Below are positions 33,409 to 44,389 of a DNA stretch of 64,000 bases, one piece after another (positions within the stretch are counted from its first letter, which is position 1; each line of letters opens with the position of its first letter). The stretch is from Hymenopus coronatus (taxonomy: Eukaryota > Arthropoda > Insecta > Mantodea > Hymenopodidae): the NCBI GenBank assembly GCA_030762935.1, contig CM060883.1, positions 92,252,501-92,316,500 of the forward strand, read 5' to 3'. The notes under the pieces are model-generated. The model saw only the letters and a program-made list of their open reading frames with translations. It was not told the DNA's origin and made no database searches. Made by a program: the position numbers and the translations under genes.

Positions 33409-34200
33409 TTTTACGTAAAACTAATTACCGTTTATTGTGGTAATTATCGTAACGAGTGATAAGTGTAAAAATGTTGCCTCGGCAGAAACTCATCTTTCTT
33501 GAGTAGCAAGTTAAGGGATCATCACTGTTATTGTCACGTGCCCCTAACTCTGGCATTAGCACGTCTCTAATTGCGCTTCTTGCCCTTATCGCACAAGTTT
33601 TGTTAGCATAGGAGCATAACCTTGTCGCTGATCATCAAACTACCCAATACAATTTTAGTGTCTCAAATTACTAAAATAATAGTTTTTTATAAGTGGCTTA
33701 AATAGATCATAATTTTTGAATGCGATGTTTAGTACACGATCGCGTAAGCGCAATCTTCTAATTTCTAATGGAAATTATCCTCTAATAAGCCACATGTAAT
33801 ATACAACGTTTTATCCTGTCCTAATATTAACAAAACTATTGTTATATTTGTTAATATTAATATTATTAGAGTCATCATTGTGAAGAATTGGATTTTAGTC
33901 GCGATGTTTGGCCGTTTGCTGCGTAACCCCGCCGGAAAAACAGTTTCAAACTGCACTAAATAAATCAATAGATGAATGAATATGGATATACCCGAAGAAG
34001 TTTTAAATTATGCTAATAAAAACTGCACTTAATTTGCTATTCAGCAGGTCGAAGAACTTATAAGACAACGAATATTCATCATTTAAAAATGGGGAGCTGC
34101 CAAAGGAGTTAAAATAATTTACAATAAAATAAGGACTCATTTTTGTTGTTTCCTAGGAAAGATGAACTGTATATCTAAAGTCTATAAGCTAGGACAAACC
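33409..34200. other. Intron stretch without recognisable elements
   Basis: Unique-looking AT-rich sequence between the R800/Polinton locus and the GWG exon. Short frames only, none with a motif. Confidence 0.4.
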
Positions 34201-34217
34201 TTTCAGTTTTAACATAC

Positions 34218-34423
34218 CTGACAAGCATCCTTGATACCCTTAGCTTCGCCTACACAAATTTGGTTCAGTGGGATGGATGTGTTATAAATGGAAGAGCAGA
34301 TCTGTCTGGGTACAATGCTGAGGTGAGCTTTCAGAAGAACATCTGACTTGCTACCGGACATGGCGGTATGACCCCATCCTGCTACTGTCACTCTGGCATA
34401 TGCATTTTCCATTTCATCATCAT
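34218..34423 (-). CDS. Serine protease exon, C-terminal barrel
   Basis: 206 bases between a TTTACAG acceptor and a CAG/GTATGT donor. It encodes ENAYARVTVAGWGHTA (the conserved GWG turn), then VLLKAHLSIVPRQIC and LNQICVGEAKGIKDACQ, the strand that leads to the Ser motif. The Cys positions fit the usual disulfide pattern. It begins in phase 1, matching the exon at 34930-34725, and ends in phase 0, matching the Ser exon 23 kb away. A Polinton fills most of the intervening intron. Confidence 0.92.
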
Positions 34424-34724
34424 CTGTAAAGTCGCATTACTTCATTACTCTTTGTGGGTGCGTAACGTTTTCGTGTATTAGTGAGTTAACGTTCGTTCAT
34501 TAGATGCAAGAGTTGACACATGTTTATAAAGAGTATCAGTTTATTGTTTGATATGGCAATATTTAAGTGTCGGGAGACCACATATTTCAACACTATTGAC
34601 TTGACCTACACACACACACACATACACACACACACTTTCTAAATACAAATATAAAGATATTGGCACTAGAGATTGGCATATGGCTCACCAAATCTCCCAC
34701 TTACACCTTACAGCTCACACTTAC

Positions 34725-34930
34725 CACTGAATTGAAGACAGGCAGGCTGTATGTTCTTCATGAAAACGATTGGATTGGGAAGTCTTATGATGCCGATATC
34801 ATTGAATGATCCCGTTGTGTTCTCAATGAAATCCTCATGAATGATCATCTCATCCGGAATAATTCCATTGTTAGCTGTTTTAATGTTTTTTATACCCAGA
34901 TATATCCTTGCAGCTTTTGGATTGATATAC
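34725..34930 (-). CDS. Serine protease exon with catalytic Asp
   Basis: 206 bases from a CCACAG acceptor to an AGTG/GTAAGT donor. It encodes YINPKAARIYLGIKNIK and, near its middle, SFNDIGIIRLPNPI, where NDI carries the catalytic Asp of the S1 triad (usual form D-I-A-L). It continues to VFMKNIQPACLQFS. The exon takes one base from the preceding exon and leaves one for the next, in agreement with both neighbours. The intron to the next exon is only ~300 bases and holds a short CA microsatellite. Confidence 0.93.
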
Positions 34931-35237
34931 CTGTGGGATAAGAATCAATAATGTCTCAATTTTTTTATCACATTAAGTATACATGTGTAAATAACCTCTC
35001 AATGAAATTGAATTTTACTACACAAAATGTATTGATATTGTTGCATTAGAATGTGGAAAGAATGCAAGTAAAAATCCTTAGCTTGTTTACCAAAATATCC
35101 GTTCGCCGAATCAATGCTATCTTCAGACTAAATCACCATCTTCTCTCAACACGTTTGGTCTAATCTTCCATAAGGATGATTAATATAAGGTGTCTGTTTT
35201 GAAGATCAGGGTAAGACATGACACATTCTTTACCCCA

Positions 35238-35290
35238 CTACCGCCTAAGGTGCCGTAAGTAGTTAAAGCGAGCGTTAAACACTAACAAAG
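35238..35290 (+). mobile_element. SINE-2, 3' end only
   Basis: Carries CCGCCTAAGGTGCCGTAAGT and GCGAGCGTTAAACACTAAC, the 3' end of SINE-2 on the plus strand. No clear duplication found. Confidence 0.75.
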
Positions 35291-35367
35291 GAAATTACCT
35301 CACTAGATGAAATGTAGGATGCCTTTAGGGCATTTACATGCATGAGGATTGAGGAAACGTGGGGAAT

Positions 35368-35460
35368 AATCTGATGTGCTCCATTCACATGACTTTCTTG
35401 CACATCTGAATTATTGTTAATAAGCTTATTCTTGTATCTACTTCATGGTAATCGAGGCCA
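35368..35460 (+). repeat. R800 fragment, head only
   Basis: AATCTGATGTGCTCCATTCA and the following ~70 bases match the head of R800; then the similarity stops. Confidence 0.75.
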
Positions 35461-35644
35461 TAGCAGGCCGGGCTTATTACTTACTTCCTTCAACTATAAT
35501 TCGCATCAAACTTCCTCCATACGACCTTCGGAGGCTGCAGCCTGTAGCGAATCACAGACGTGCAAGGTTGCTAAATCAGAACTAGCCACGTCTGGCTTAG
35601 TAATTACTATAATACATTTGGATATAACACTATTTCAACCTTAA

Positions 35645-36293
35645 AGCTATAACGAAAAAGTCGGTTCGTGTGTATTTAATTGTATTAATTTGTTTATACT
35701 TTTACCATGTAAACTCTTCTCTCTTCTCAGGTTAGTGGTATACAAGACGGATTCTATACTTTTGTTTCAACTACGATATATATAAATATTGCTGTTGTTC
35801 TTTCTGAATTTATTGTGAATCATATAGATACGTCAGCACACATAGAATCAAGTTATAACACTCTTTTTCACCAGAATGCATTTTTACTCCTTGTTTCGTT
35901 TTTAGGCAAAACGATCTTCCTTTTTCTTTACAGCTATTATAAGCAGAAATACCTGTGTTGCCTTGCGTTCATCCCAAAGCCGTGTAACCTATGTAATTTT
36001 TAGCAATGAACGTACGCTACGTCTTTCCCTCTCTTTCTATCATTGTTGCGATTGTTGGTTTCACGTCTCTTGCCAACACATTATAAACTCCTTTACTTAA
36101 ACATTTTTGCTTTAGAATGAACACATGTCTTGCAAATATATTAAGAACACAAATAAAACAATCCAGCAGTAACAATTTACACGAACAATTAACAGTGAAA
36201 TGTACGCTTTTAAGTCATTTAGCCAAATAAATAGTCATGTTAACAATAATAAACTTATAAAATAAAAATCTTATTTGTTATGGCTTGTGGCCT
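35645..36293 (-). repeat. Gypsy 3' LTR (probable)
   Basis: Follows the integrase end on the minus strand. Its first part (36293-36004) matches 42240-41938 in the same orientation, and its second part (36003-35645) matches 41231-41585 in the opposite orientation. Together these define one LTR of ~650 bases. It ends CGTTATA, against CGTTACA in the other copy. Confidence 0.7.
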
Positions 36294-36453
36294 TAATATT
36301 ATCACAAATGCTCTTTGACAACATTTCTTTTAACTCGTGCAATGGCCTCTCTTGCATTTTTACAATGTTGTCATTGCCTATACATTTCACATTAAACACA
36401 TTTGTCACATATCCGTCAGTACGTATTATTACAAAAAGTACATTAACCATCAA
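36271..36453 (-). CDS. Gypsy 3'-terminal ORF
   Basis: 60 codons: FVIIRTDGYVTNVFNVKCIG and later VKMQERPLHELKEMLSKSIC. It comes after integrase and runs into the LTR, the place of the pol end or a remnant third ORF. No family recognised; no membrane segment that would mark an envelope. Confidence 0.35.
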   Translation of the reverse strand: MMVNVLFVIIRTDGYVTNVFNVKCIGNDNIVKMQERPLHELKEMLSKSICDNIKATSHNK

Positions 36454-36599
36454 TTAGACATTACTACTGCAAATGTAATTGTTATTTGTTTATATAGTGT
36501 AACTTTCGAGGAAACGTTTCTTCTTTATTCTGTCCTTTTTTTTTTACATATTCTTCAGCTCATTCCTTTCATCCTCTTTTTCAGCTTCTATTTCATTAC

Positions 36600-37260
36600 A
36601 CTTCTTCAATATCTATTTATGGTAACGTGCGACTGTTTTTCCTTTTGCCACCACCAATTCGAAGGTATGATCTCCAAATATTTTGCAAAAAATAAGCGGT
36701 CCACGATATAACAGTTCTAATCTATGGTATCTTTTCTGCGCCGCTTTCAAAATGTTTCTTTCCTTAAGCAATACTTTTTCCCCTATTGAAGGATTCCAAC
36801 GGTATCGGTGACGTTTTACTCTTGCTTTTCTTCTTTCTGCTTTTTCTCTTATTCTTTTAAATGCATTTGCGGTCTTCTCCTCCGGTGTTAGTTCTTGGTA
36901 TTGTTTTGGGTAAGTTTGGTATTATAGGTTCAGATTTTACGTTTGGCATCAGCTCTAAGGGCTGGAATCCAGTAGTTAAGTTTATTGTCCGGTTTACTAT
37001 TCTTTGACATTCAGAAACACAGCTCGTGTGATTGTTATCACATGGGATGTGGAAGTAGGTACTAATATCTTTGATGCATCGTTCACACGGATTTCCTTGG
37101 TGTCTATTAGTTTTGCTATTTTCGCATTTTCTGCTACATTGTTGACACTCTTTAGCTTTGATTGCCTACAATTTCCTTTTACTTTTCCTATTGCTATTTC
37201 TACTTGATAACAACAACAACATATATTATCGCATATACCCATACTAGTATTACTGTCATA
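36600..37260 (-). pseudogene. Gypsy integrase, C-terminal two-thirds, frameshifted
   Basis: One frame (~37130-36990) reads RHQGNPCERCIKDISTYFHI and NLTTGFQPLELM, the last part of the catalytic core, with the third acidic residue (Glu) in NPxER. Another (~36870-36600) reads RKARVKRHRYRWNPSIGEKV, then ILKAAQKRYHRLELLYRGPL and FELVVAKGK, the C-terminal DNA-binding domain of Gypsy integrases. The N-terminal zinc-binding part and the first two catalytic Asp are gone with the deleted RT. Confidence 0.8.
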
Positions 37261-37469
37261 ATGCTTCATATTTCCCCTTCAATCTTGGGCATTTCTATAC
37301 TCATTACTACATCTATCTCATCTAAGTAAATAACTTCTACAAAAAAATCTCTCCTTTTTCATATTTATTTCGTCGGCACATCTATATTCTTCTATCAGTG
37401 TAATTTCTTCTATTAAGGGTACTATTACTCCACTACCGTCTTCCTCAAGATATAGTGAGTGCTTTTCGA

Positions 37470-37853
37470 AACCTAACAGGCTTTCCAGAAATAAAGTAGG
37501 TCACATCCTAAAATTATAGTTCTTATTTAGTTTGGTATAACAAGAGCAATTATTTGTATAGAAATATCTTCTATTTCTAAGTTAATGAGTATTTGATACT
37601 TAACCCTTTCTTTACGTTTACCTATAGCTACACTACAATGCACTCCACAGACTGGTAAGTAATTTACAACTTTGTAACAATATATCACTTCATACTGACT
37701 ATTCGCCCTGGTATCTAACATTGCTTCATGGATTTCACCCATAATTATAATCCGAATCTCTGGTGGATTAATTAATTCTGTCACATTTCCCTTCTCCTGT
37801 ATTTTCTGCAAATTATTTAAAATACTCCCTGTGGAATCGCATCCATACGTCAT
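37470..37853 (-). pseudogene. Gypsy aspartic protease (retropepsin), catalytic motif changed
   Basis: The frame has IMGEIHEAMLDTRANSQYEV; the catalytic D-T-G of retropepsins reads D-T-R here. It continues to YQILINLEIEDISIQIIALV, and after a stop at 37527 the typical ILGCDLL (near 37500) follows. Substitution of the catalytic Gly and the stop indicate loss of function. Confidence 0.85.
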
Positions 37854-37959
37854 AAGATCAGTATCAGGAGCTACATAGTGTTAGTTTCAGTTTTCCGTTT
37901 GCGTGCAACCGTGTTACACGCTATTTATTGGGTCACACGTAGTACTTTGTATTTCATTG

Positions 37960-38510
37960 GTCAAAATTTGGATTTCCATTTGTCATTCTTGTCCATTTGG
38001 ATTTGTGTGATTGAACCTTTGTTCCCGAGAATTATCATTCCAAAAATTCCTCCTAGGTTGGTAATTCCATCGGAATCTACCGCCTCTCCTATTATCACAG
38101 TTATATGCTACAGGCAAATAATTTACCCCAGGATTATTACTTTCCCTCCGATTATTTCCATCAGCTCTTTTGTTTCTATAGGTCAATGACCTTGGTAGGG
38201 TGTCATTATATCTTTCCCTAGCATTGTTTCCATTGTGGGGAAGATATTTCCTGACATTACTTTGCCTGTTCCTTGGTGCCCCTCCCTCAGGAAAAGTTTT
38301 TGTTTCCTCATTCCTAGTTTGTGTTATTACCATTGTTGTGGGCATTTTGATTGTTTCTAGTTACGTTAGTTTGAATGTCACCTTCACAATTATTGTTTCT
38401 TGGTTTATGTATCTAATGATGTTAAAAGTTCTATTACCTTGGCAGAACCAACCGGTCTTGCTACTTCTAAGTAATGACTTATGTTTTCTGGGAAGTGACG
38501 AGTTACTGTA
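37960..38510 (-). pseudogene. Gypsy gag, C-terminal capsid and nucleocapsid part
   Basis: Just past the SINE the frame reads TRHFPENISHYLEVARPVGS and VIELLTSLD, the last capsid helices. Frame 38345-37983 is very rich in Asn and Arg (e.g. RRGGRFRWNYQPRRNFWNDN), a nucleocapsid without a visible CCHC knuckle. A stop and frameshift separate the two. Confidence 0.75.
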
Positions 38511-38511
38511 C

Positions 38512-38760
38512 GCTTTTTTTTTTGGTAGTGTTTAATGCTCGCTTTAACTACTTATGGCACCGCAGGCGGTGACACTGATGATACATGAATGAGATGGAGT
38601 ACCGGTGGAATGCGATGGCGGTGGAAACCGGAGTACCCGGAGAAAACCTGCCCCAGTGCCTTTTTGTCCATCACAAATCTCACATGCGGTCACTTGGGAT
38701 CGAACCCGGGCCGTCTAGGTGAGAGACAAGTGGTCTAACTACTCGGCTACGGCGCGGCCA
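38512..38760 (-). mobile_element. SINE-2, full-length tRNA-derived, inside Gypsy gag
   Basis: On the minus strand it begins GGCCGCGCCGTAGCCGAGTA (A box TAGCCGAGTAGTTAGAC), has B box GGTTCGATCCC, a body with CTCCGGTTTCC and an oligo(A) end after AACACTACC. The duplication TTACTGTAC flanks it. Gag reads coherently up to one side and on from the other, so it landed within an already inserted Gypsy copy. Confidence 0.95.
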
Positions 38761-38769
38761 TTACTGTAC

Positions 38770-39880
38770 TGATTAGTTCTTGTTCTGACATGGGCGGATC
38801 TGTCAACTTGCACTTATTTGCTATTTGCATGAAATAGTCATGGATATCCCTTCCAGTTGCTAACTGAAGTTTTATTTTATTCTGAACTGCTTGACTCCAG
38901 TAACGAGACAAAAATAGTTAGTTTAGTTTTCTGAATGTGTTCTAGCTGTCGTTACCTCCTAGCGACAATCTCATCGCACTTGTTTTTAGTGACTTTCTCA
39001 CCACCATCATCTTAATTCTTTTGGTACCCGTTTTATTCTGAAGTGATCCTCCAGTTCCCTGATATAGTGCTTAGAGTTATCACCAGATTCCTCCTCGAAA
39101 GTTGGGGGTAAGATTTCATTCAGTGTGTGTGTAATGTAACAGGTGTTTTGATTTGTGTATGTGGGATGTTTTGTTCTATAGTCATCATTATTGAAATAGT
39201 CTTGAAACAATGGATTGGCAGCATTGCCATTGTTACCTTCACTTTGATAACTTGTTACAGAACAAGCATCGCATGCATTGCTATCATTAAACGTATTATG
39301 ATTATTATTTACATTCATATATACACTTTTCAGTAGGTATGCTGACTGTAACGTTTGTTTAGGTTACTTACATTTTCTTCTAATTGTTTCTGACTAGCAT
39401 TTACATGTTTTTCTAATTGTTTATCACTAGCATTTACATTTGCTTCTATTTGTTTCTGACTAGCATTTACATTTTCTTCTAACCTTTCCTGGTTTTCATT
39501 TATTTCTTTCAGTTGTGTTAGCATCTCAGCCTTCATTTCCTTCTTACTTTCAACATCCTTTTCTCTAATTCTTACAAATGCATGAATCACATCGACTAGC
39601 TTTCTTACTTTGGCTTTCTGCTAGCTCACTCAAACTTTGGTTAGTATTATTGGCTAATTCTTTCTGATTTTCAGCTAACTTATTAAAACTTTGGTTGGTA
39701 TTATCTGCTAATTCTCTCTGATTTTCTGCTAACTTATTCAAACTTTGGTTGGTATTATATATGAGTGCTACTATGTCTTTTAATGTAATATTTTCAGCTA
39801 TACTTATGGGTGGGGGCTGGTCCTTTTCTCTGACCTCACTATTCTTGGTATTAGCGACGGTTTTTTATCCATTTTTATGT
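38770..39880 (-). pseudogene. Gypsy gag, N-terminal coiled-coil and capsid part
   Basis: From ~39790 the frames show a 22-residue repeat (SFNKLAENQRELADNTNQ type, ~39790-39630), then in 39590-39330 an 11-residue repeat (NASQKQLEENV, NASDKQLEKHV, NASQKQIEANV), both strongly coiled-coil. Frame 39318-39007 is Asn-rich, then TFEEESGDNSKHYIRELEDH, the capsid start. Near 38890-38780 is RDIHDYFMQIANKCKLTDPP followed by MSEQELIS, a conserved capsid segment. Stops and shifts interrupt it. Gag forms the particle; the extended coiled coil is unusual. Confidence 0.75.
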
Positions 39881-40279
39881 CTTTTTTCACACTAACTTTT
39901 CGAGATCTTAATAACATATAATATATTGGTAAAGCTATACGAGAGTACCATCATATAAATATATCTTGAAGAATTGAAACTAACCTTATAATCCACTTCA
40001 GAGCATCAAGGAGCTAATATGTTTTCATCTAGAATTGGAATGTCTCACCGTTCCCACCCTGTAAATACTCTTTCTTAAATAGCAAAATTCTCTAAAAGTA
40101 TCATGGTGGGGGAAGATTTAACAGCTGTTGCTAGGCGTAAGTAGGTATTTACAGTCTAGAAACAATGAAATGTGTATGCTACCAACGTAGATAAAGTCAC
40201 CAAACAAGAAAGAAAAAAAAAAAAAGCGAAGCTCAAAAGTCTCCAACACTCACACATTAACAATGGAGTGCTAAGGCTC

Positions 40280-40655
40280 AGTTCGTGACACCGGTGGAAA
40301 TTATTAAAACCAAAGTACAGGAAAGTCAGTTTATTGATACACACTAATCTAAACCTAACACATCTAATGCTTCCTTCGCTCGCATGCTTTGGTTGGAACA
40401 ATCGAAATGATTAAAACCAAAGTAGACGAAAACTAAGTAGTTTATTTAATACACTGACCTAAACCTAAGACAGCGCATGCTTTGGTGCCACCAGTGACAA
40501 TTATTAAAACCAAAGTACATGAAAATCAGTATATTTACACACACACACCAACCTGAACCTAACACAGCGCACTCTCGCTTCGTTCGTATGCTTTAGTGAT
40601 ACCACTGAAAACTACTAAAAACAAGTTAAACGAAAATCACGTATTTACACAACAA
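40280..40655. repeat. Tandem repeat, ~100-bp unit, about four copies
   Basis: TTATTAAAACCAAAGTA recurs at about 40298, 40408 and 40502 with a degenerate fourth copy (CTACTAAAAACAAG, 40611). Each is followed by a CTAAACCTAACACA block. Non-coding, between gag and the rearranged LTR region. Confidence 0.75.
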
Positions 40656-41213
40656 TAATGGATTCAGAACTCTAAATAAACAGAATCACTTTTAGATTCA
40701 GCAGGATGGCACATCGCGGTATTTTTTGTAAAAATGTTGTAAATCATCATGATGTAAAAAAAAAAAAAAAGGCAACTCATTCCTTAAAATCAATTATAAA
40801 GCGACTCTAGTGATCTAATAACAAACCACCAATGATGGTTCCACAACCTTTTAATGGCTAGTGACAAGCAGTTTTCAAATATTGGTAGTTCTGAATTTTG
40901 CAACATGAACGTCAACTATGAACGATTTAGATACCACCTGTCTGATAGCTAGTGAAACAATAGAAATTGTTGAAAAAAGTTAAGCAAACAAATACTTTTG
41001 GTACATTTAAATGTAAATCGCGTACTTTTTTGAAACTTAAAGTCCAAAAATAAGCAATATATGTTTTTAAAAGTTAGTAATACAATGTTACGGTGAGTAA
41101 AAGTGAAAAAACTAATACCTAAATAGCTTTAGTGGTAGTTTAAGTGGTGGAACCAAGATATAGTAATAATAATACGATTCATGTAAAAAAAAGTACAAGG
41201 ACGTTAAGGTACC
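40656..41213. other. Non-coding stretch, partly retroposon body
   Basis: No gene. The right part leads into an A-run (41214-41229) and is probably the 3' body of the retroposon discussed with the Gypsy 5' LTR. Confidence 0.4.
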
Positions 41214-41230
41214 AAAAAAAAAAAAAAAAG

Positions 41231-41585
41231 TTACATACGTTACACGGCCTTGGAATGAACGCAACGGTAACACAGATATTTCTGTTTTTAATGGGTGTAA
41301 AGAAAAAGGCAGATCGTTTTGCTTAACAACGAAACAAGAAGGAGTAAAAGTGTTGTATTCTGGTGAAAAAGACTGATATAATTTGATTCTATGTGTCCTT
41401 ATGTATCTATATGATTCACAATAAATTCAGAAAGAATAACAATATTTATATATGGTAGTTGAAACTAAAGTACAGAGTGCGTCTTGTATACCACTAACCT
41501 GAGAAGAGAGAAGAGTCCACGTGGTAAAACTATAAAAAGCTAATAAAATTAAATACACACAAACCAACTTTTTTCGTTACAAATG
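41231..41585 (+). repeat. Inverted U5 part of Gypsy 5' LTR, followed by primer-binding-site-like sequence
   Basis: Plus-strand sequence matching the minus-strand 3' LTR second half, ending TTTTTTCGTTACA. Immediately after comes AATGGCGCTATCAACTAAGG: TGGCGC right after an LTR end is the usual tRNA primer-binding-site form in Gypsy elements. It points away from gag, so this block is inverted relative to the element. Confidence 0.7.
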
Positions 41586-41859
41586 GCGCTATCAACTAAG
41601 GGGCCTGAATAGAGACGCTAATTAAAAGAAACAAAGCAGAAAGAATCATCACGACGCAGAAGAAACGAAACAGACGACAAAGAAGAGAAACTACCCCTAG
41701 GAAATAGTTGTGACGCTACAGAAGAGGATCAACGACGTGGAGAATGAGGGTCGTCGCCAGAGATGCCAACGACGTAGGCTTCGTTGTTTCACGGTGATAT
41801 ATTAGTATACTAATTACTCGACATTCGTCTTCTCAGGATAAGGGAAAACCCTGAAAAAA

Positions 41860-41937
41860 TGTTACCTGGGTAACTCACCATATGCGAGATTCGAACTCAC
41901 GACCTGTTGAATGTGAGTCAGACACTACCGAGGCGGG
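41860..41937 (-). mobile_element. SINE-3 head, tRNA-derived
   Basis: Minus strand starts CCCGCCTCGGTAGTGTCTGA (A-box-like) and has GAGTTCGAATC (B box). It begins directly after TTACATACG (41946-41938), which recurs after an A-run at 41231-41239. Read as the 5' half of a retroposon whose 3' half with poly(A) is at 41213 and left, separated and turned round by an inversion. Confidence 0.65.
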
Positions 41938-42240
41938 CGTATGTAAGTTTTCGCAATGCACATACATATAGGTCTTTTCCTCTCTTTCTCTCATTGTCGC
42001 GATTGTTGGTCACGTCTCCAGCCAACACATTATAAACTCCATTAGTTAAACCGTTTTGCATTAGAATGAAAACACGTCTTGCAAACATATTAATAACACA
42101 AATAAAACAATTCAGCAGTAACAATTTACACAAAAATGAACAGTTAAATGTTAGCTTTAAGTTATTTGGCCAAATAATTAGCCAAATTAACAATAATAAA
42201 ATTATAAAATAAAAGCCTTAGATATTATGGCTTGTGGCCT
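41938..42240 (-). repeat. Gypsy 5' LTR, U3-R part
   Basis: About 300 bases matching 36293-36004 in the same orientation, including ACACATTATAAACTCC and AACAATTTACAC. It abuts the SINE-3 head. Confidence 0.75.
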
Positions 42241-44385
42241 TAATATAAAAAGCTTACATCAGATATAAAGAGAATAATCGAGAAAGCTTGTACCAAAAAA
42301 GCGTAATTATATATATATATAAATAAATATATATATACATATATATATATATAAACGTATGTACAGGCGATTAGGTTTTACGTGTATTTTGTTAGAAGTG
42401 AAACAGACGTTGAGCTCTTATCAGACATCTGATTAACCTGTGTACTAATGTACAATTAGTCTTCGTTTTTCTTTTAATACACAACAAAACAGCTAGTTAA
42501 TGTGCAGTTTTATGAAATCGAACCTTACAATATACTGCTAAATAAAGCAGATGATTGCTTTTATGAAAGAAAAGAACCAAAATGGAGTATTTTACGTAGT
42601 CAGCCCCCTGGCCATCCCAAGTACATTCATTTCTATTGCCATGTATTTAGTTTTAGTAAATAGCAACACTTTACTTTGTATTTTTGATCTACAGCTCCAC
42701 TAAATAAATCACGGTAACACCCAGTGCTACATGCTAATATCTCTCTCTCCCTCTCTCTCTCTCTCACACACATAAGCGCACGATATAGCTGCGTTGTATC
42801 GTGCTTCTATTAGCTACTGCCGTATGCAGGAGATTTGACGCAAGTAGTTGTAGAAAGTTCATCCTAGGATAGTTTGTGCAATAATTAGAGCTAATTTGCA
42901 TAATATCTAATATACATATCAAAACATTTACATATAAATAGTTGAATGATAATTACTGCAATTTATTTGCATATCTGACAGCTATCAATCATTGATAGAT
43001 ATCAATCACCCCCGTGGAACTCCGTGGATCGGCAATTATTGAGGTACATGGGACTTTGAAGGATCATTTACTGGATTATAATTGTGCAATCAGATTAAGC
43101 CTATCATTGCACAATAAAAGTTTTACGCATAACGCGATTTGGATAATTACTTTATTTAATTAAATGGTGAATAAATAACCATTTTAAGGCATACGATTTC
43201 AATACGGCTTCACACTTTATCTGTTTTGACATGAAACTGTTTTAAATATTCAATACTCACACTTCCAAATACAAAAAAAAAAAAAAAAAAAAAAAAAAAT
43301 CAGCCTTTTATTTAGCAAAATCCGCTTAAAATCGGCCAAAATCACAAAATGGGGGAAGGCTAAGTGGATCAGATCTTCAAATACATAACCCTCAAGTATA
43401 TTAAGGCAACCTATAGCTAATAAAAGAGTACATGGTTCAGAGAAACAGGAAAACATGATTTATTTATTTATTTGTTATTTCATTACATGAGGATGGAAAA
43501 TAGACTTGTTTAAGCATTTAACTAATACTTCCAGTATAAAATGTCGATGAATCATTAGTCTGACAAAATTCAAATATACGTATGACAAGGTCGCTGCGAT
43601 GAACGAATATGACACCAGCGGGAATCGAACCGCGCACATGAGAACATACATACACAGGCACGCTTACACAGACACATACACACGTTCGTATACTCAACAA
43701 AAATAACCAATTCAAATGTAAGGTAATAGCGTTACAATGAACAAACATGACTCCAGCGGGGAATCAAACCCGCGACATACACAGCCAAACAGGTACATAC
43801 ATTAATACATATTTCCACAGTTATACATATTCATACCTACATATCTATTTATATCCAAAATATATACTCATCACTGGAAATGAGCCTACGATCCTCCTAA
43901 GCAACACACACACACACATATATATTGAATTGATATAAGGTGTATGCTAAGCGTCTTAACCAATCCTCAGACAGTACTCTCCCTAGTAATTGATATAGGA
44001 AAGAAAGAAAGCCCACCCTCAGAACAGAACTTTTCCCTTGAGAAAAAACTGTTCGGGAAGTGGAAACGGAATCTGCCGCTATTGTTAACTACACCAAACA
44101 GAAATGAAATACGCCGGTCCACCACAAATTCACTGTGTTGCAAAATGTATATTATGTTCACCGGTTTGCGATCTGAAAGGTGATGTTATCTAACTTTGAT
44201 GTCCTTAATTGAATGGTGCTTTCCATTTTTCTCTATCACGTAAGGTTTTTTCACAAATCACAAATTAAAGATTTTGAAAATACTGTTTCTGATGTAAAAA
44301 ACGTACGTTATAAAATAAACACACAAAGAAAACTTTCTCTGTAATAAATACATAACACCTACTTCCCCGCAAAAGAAGACATGAA
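42241..44385. other. Intron stretch with microsatellites, no gene
   Basis: Contains a (TA)n tract (42309-42354), CT/CA runs (42741-42772), a 26-base A-run (43274-43299) and two diverged tRNA-B-box-like fragments (GAATCGAACC near 43623 and GAATCAAACC near 43761, each followed or preceded by similar flanks), probably old SINE remains. No convincing coding sequence. Confidence 0.5.
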
Positions 44386-44389
44386 GTTA

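Larger units (their letters stand above)
35645..42240 (-). mobile_element. Gypsy-type LTR retrotransposon, RT deleted, 5' end rearranged
   Basis: Minus-strand order: LTR parts, gag with coiled coil and capsid region, basic Asn/Arg-rich nucleocapsid, aspartic protease, then directly integrase, then LTR. Reverse transcriptase and RNase H are missing, a deletion between ~37300 and 37250. A SINE splits gag, and a retroposon plus inversion scrambles the 5' LTR. It lies in the intron between the His and Asp exons of the protease gene. Confidence 0.82.

Noticed and set aside
38512..38760. Short ORFs through SINE-2 that would extend Gypsy gag
   Set aside because: They are insertional; gag similarity resumes on the far side of the SINE after its target-site duplication.
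41880..41937. tRNA gene
   Set aside because: Has A- and B-box-like sequence but no complete acceptor stem and is followed by SINE-type sequence. The same applies to the SINE heads at 32208, 38760 and 50824 and the fragments near 43620 and 43760.
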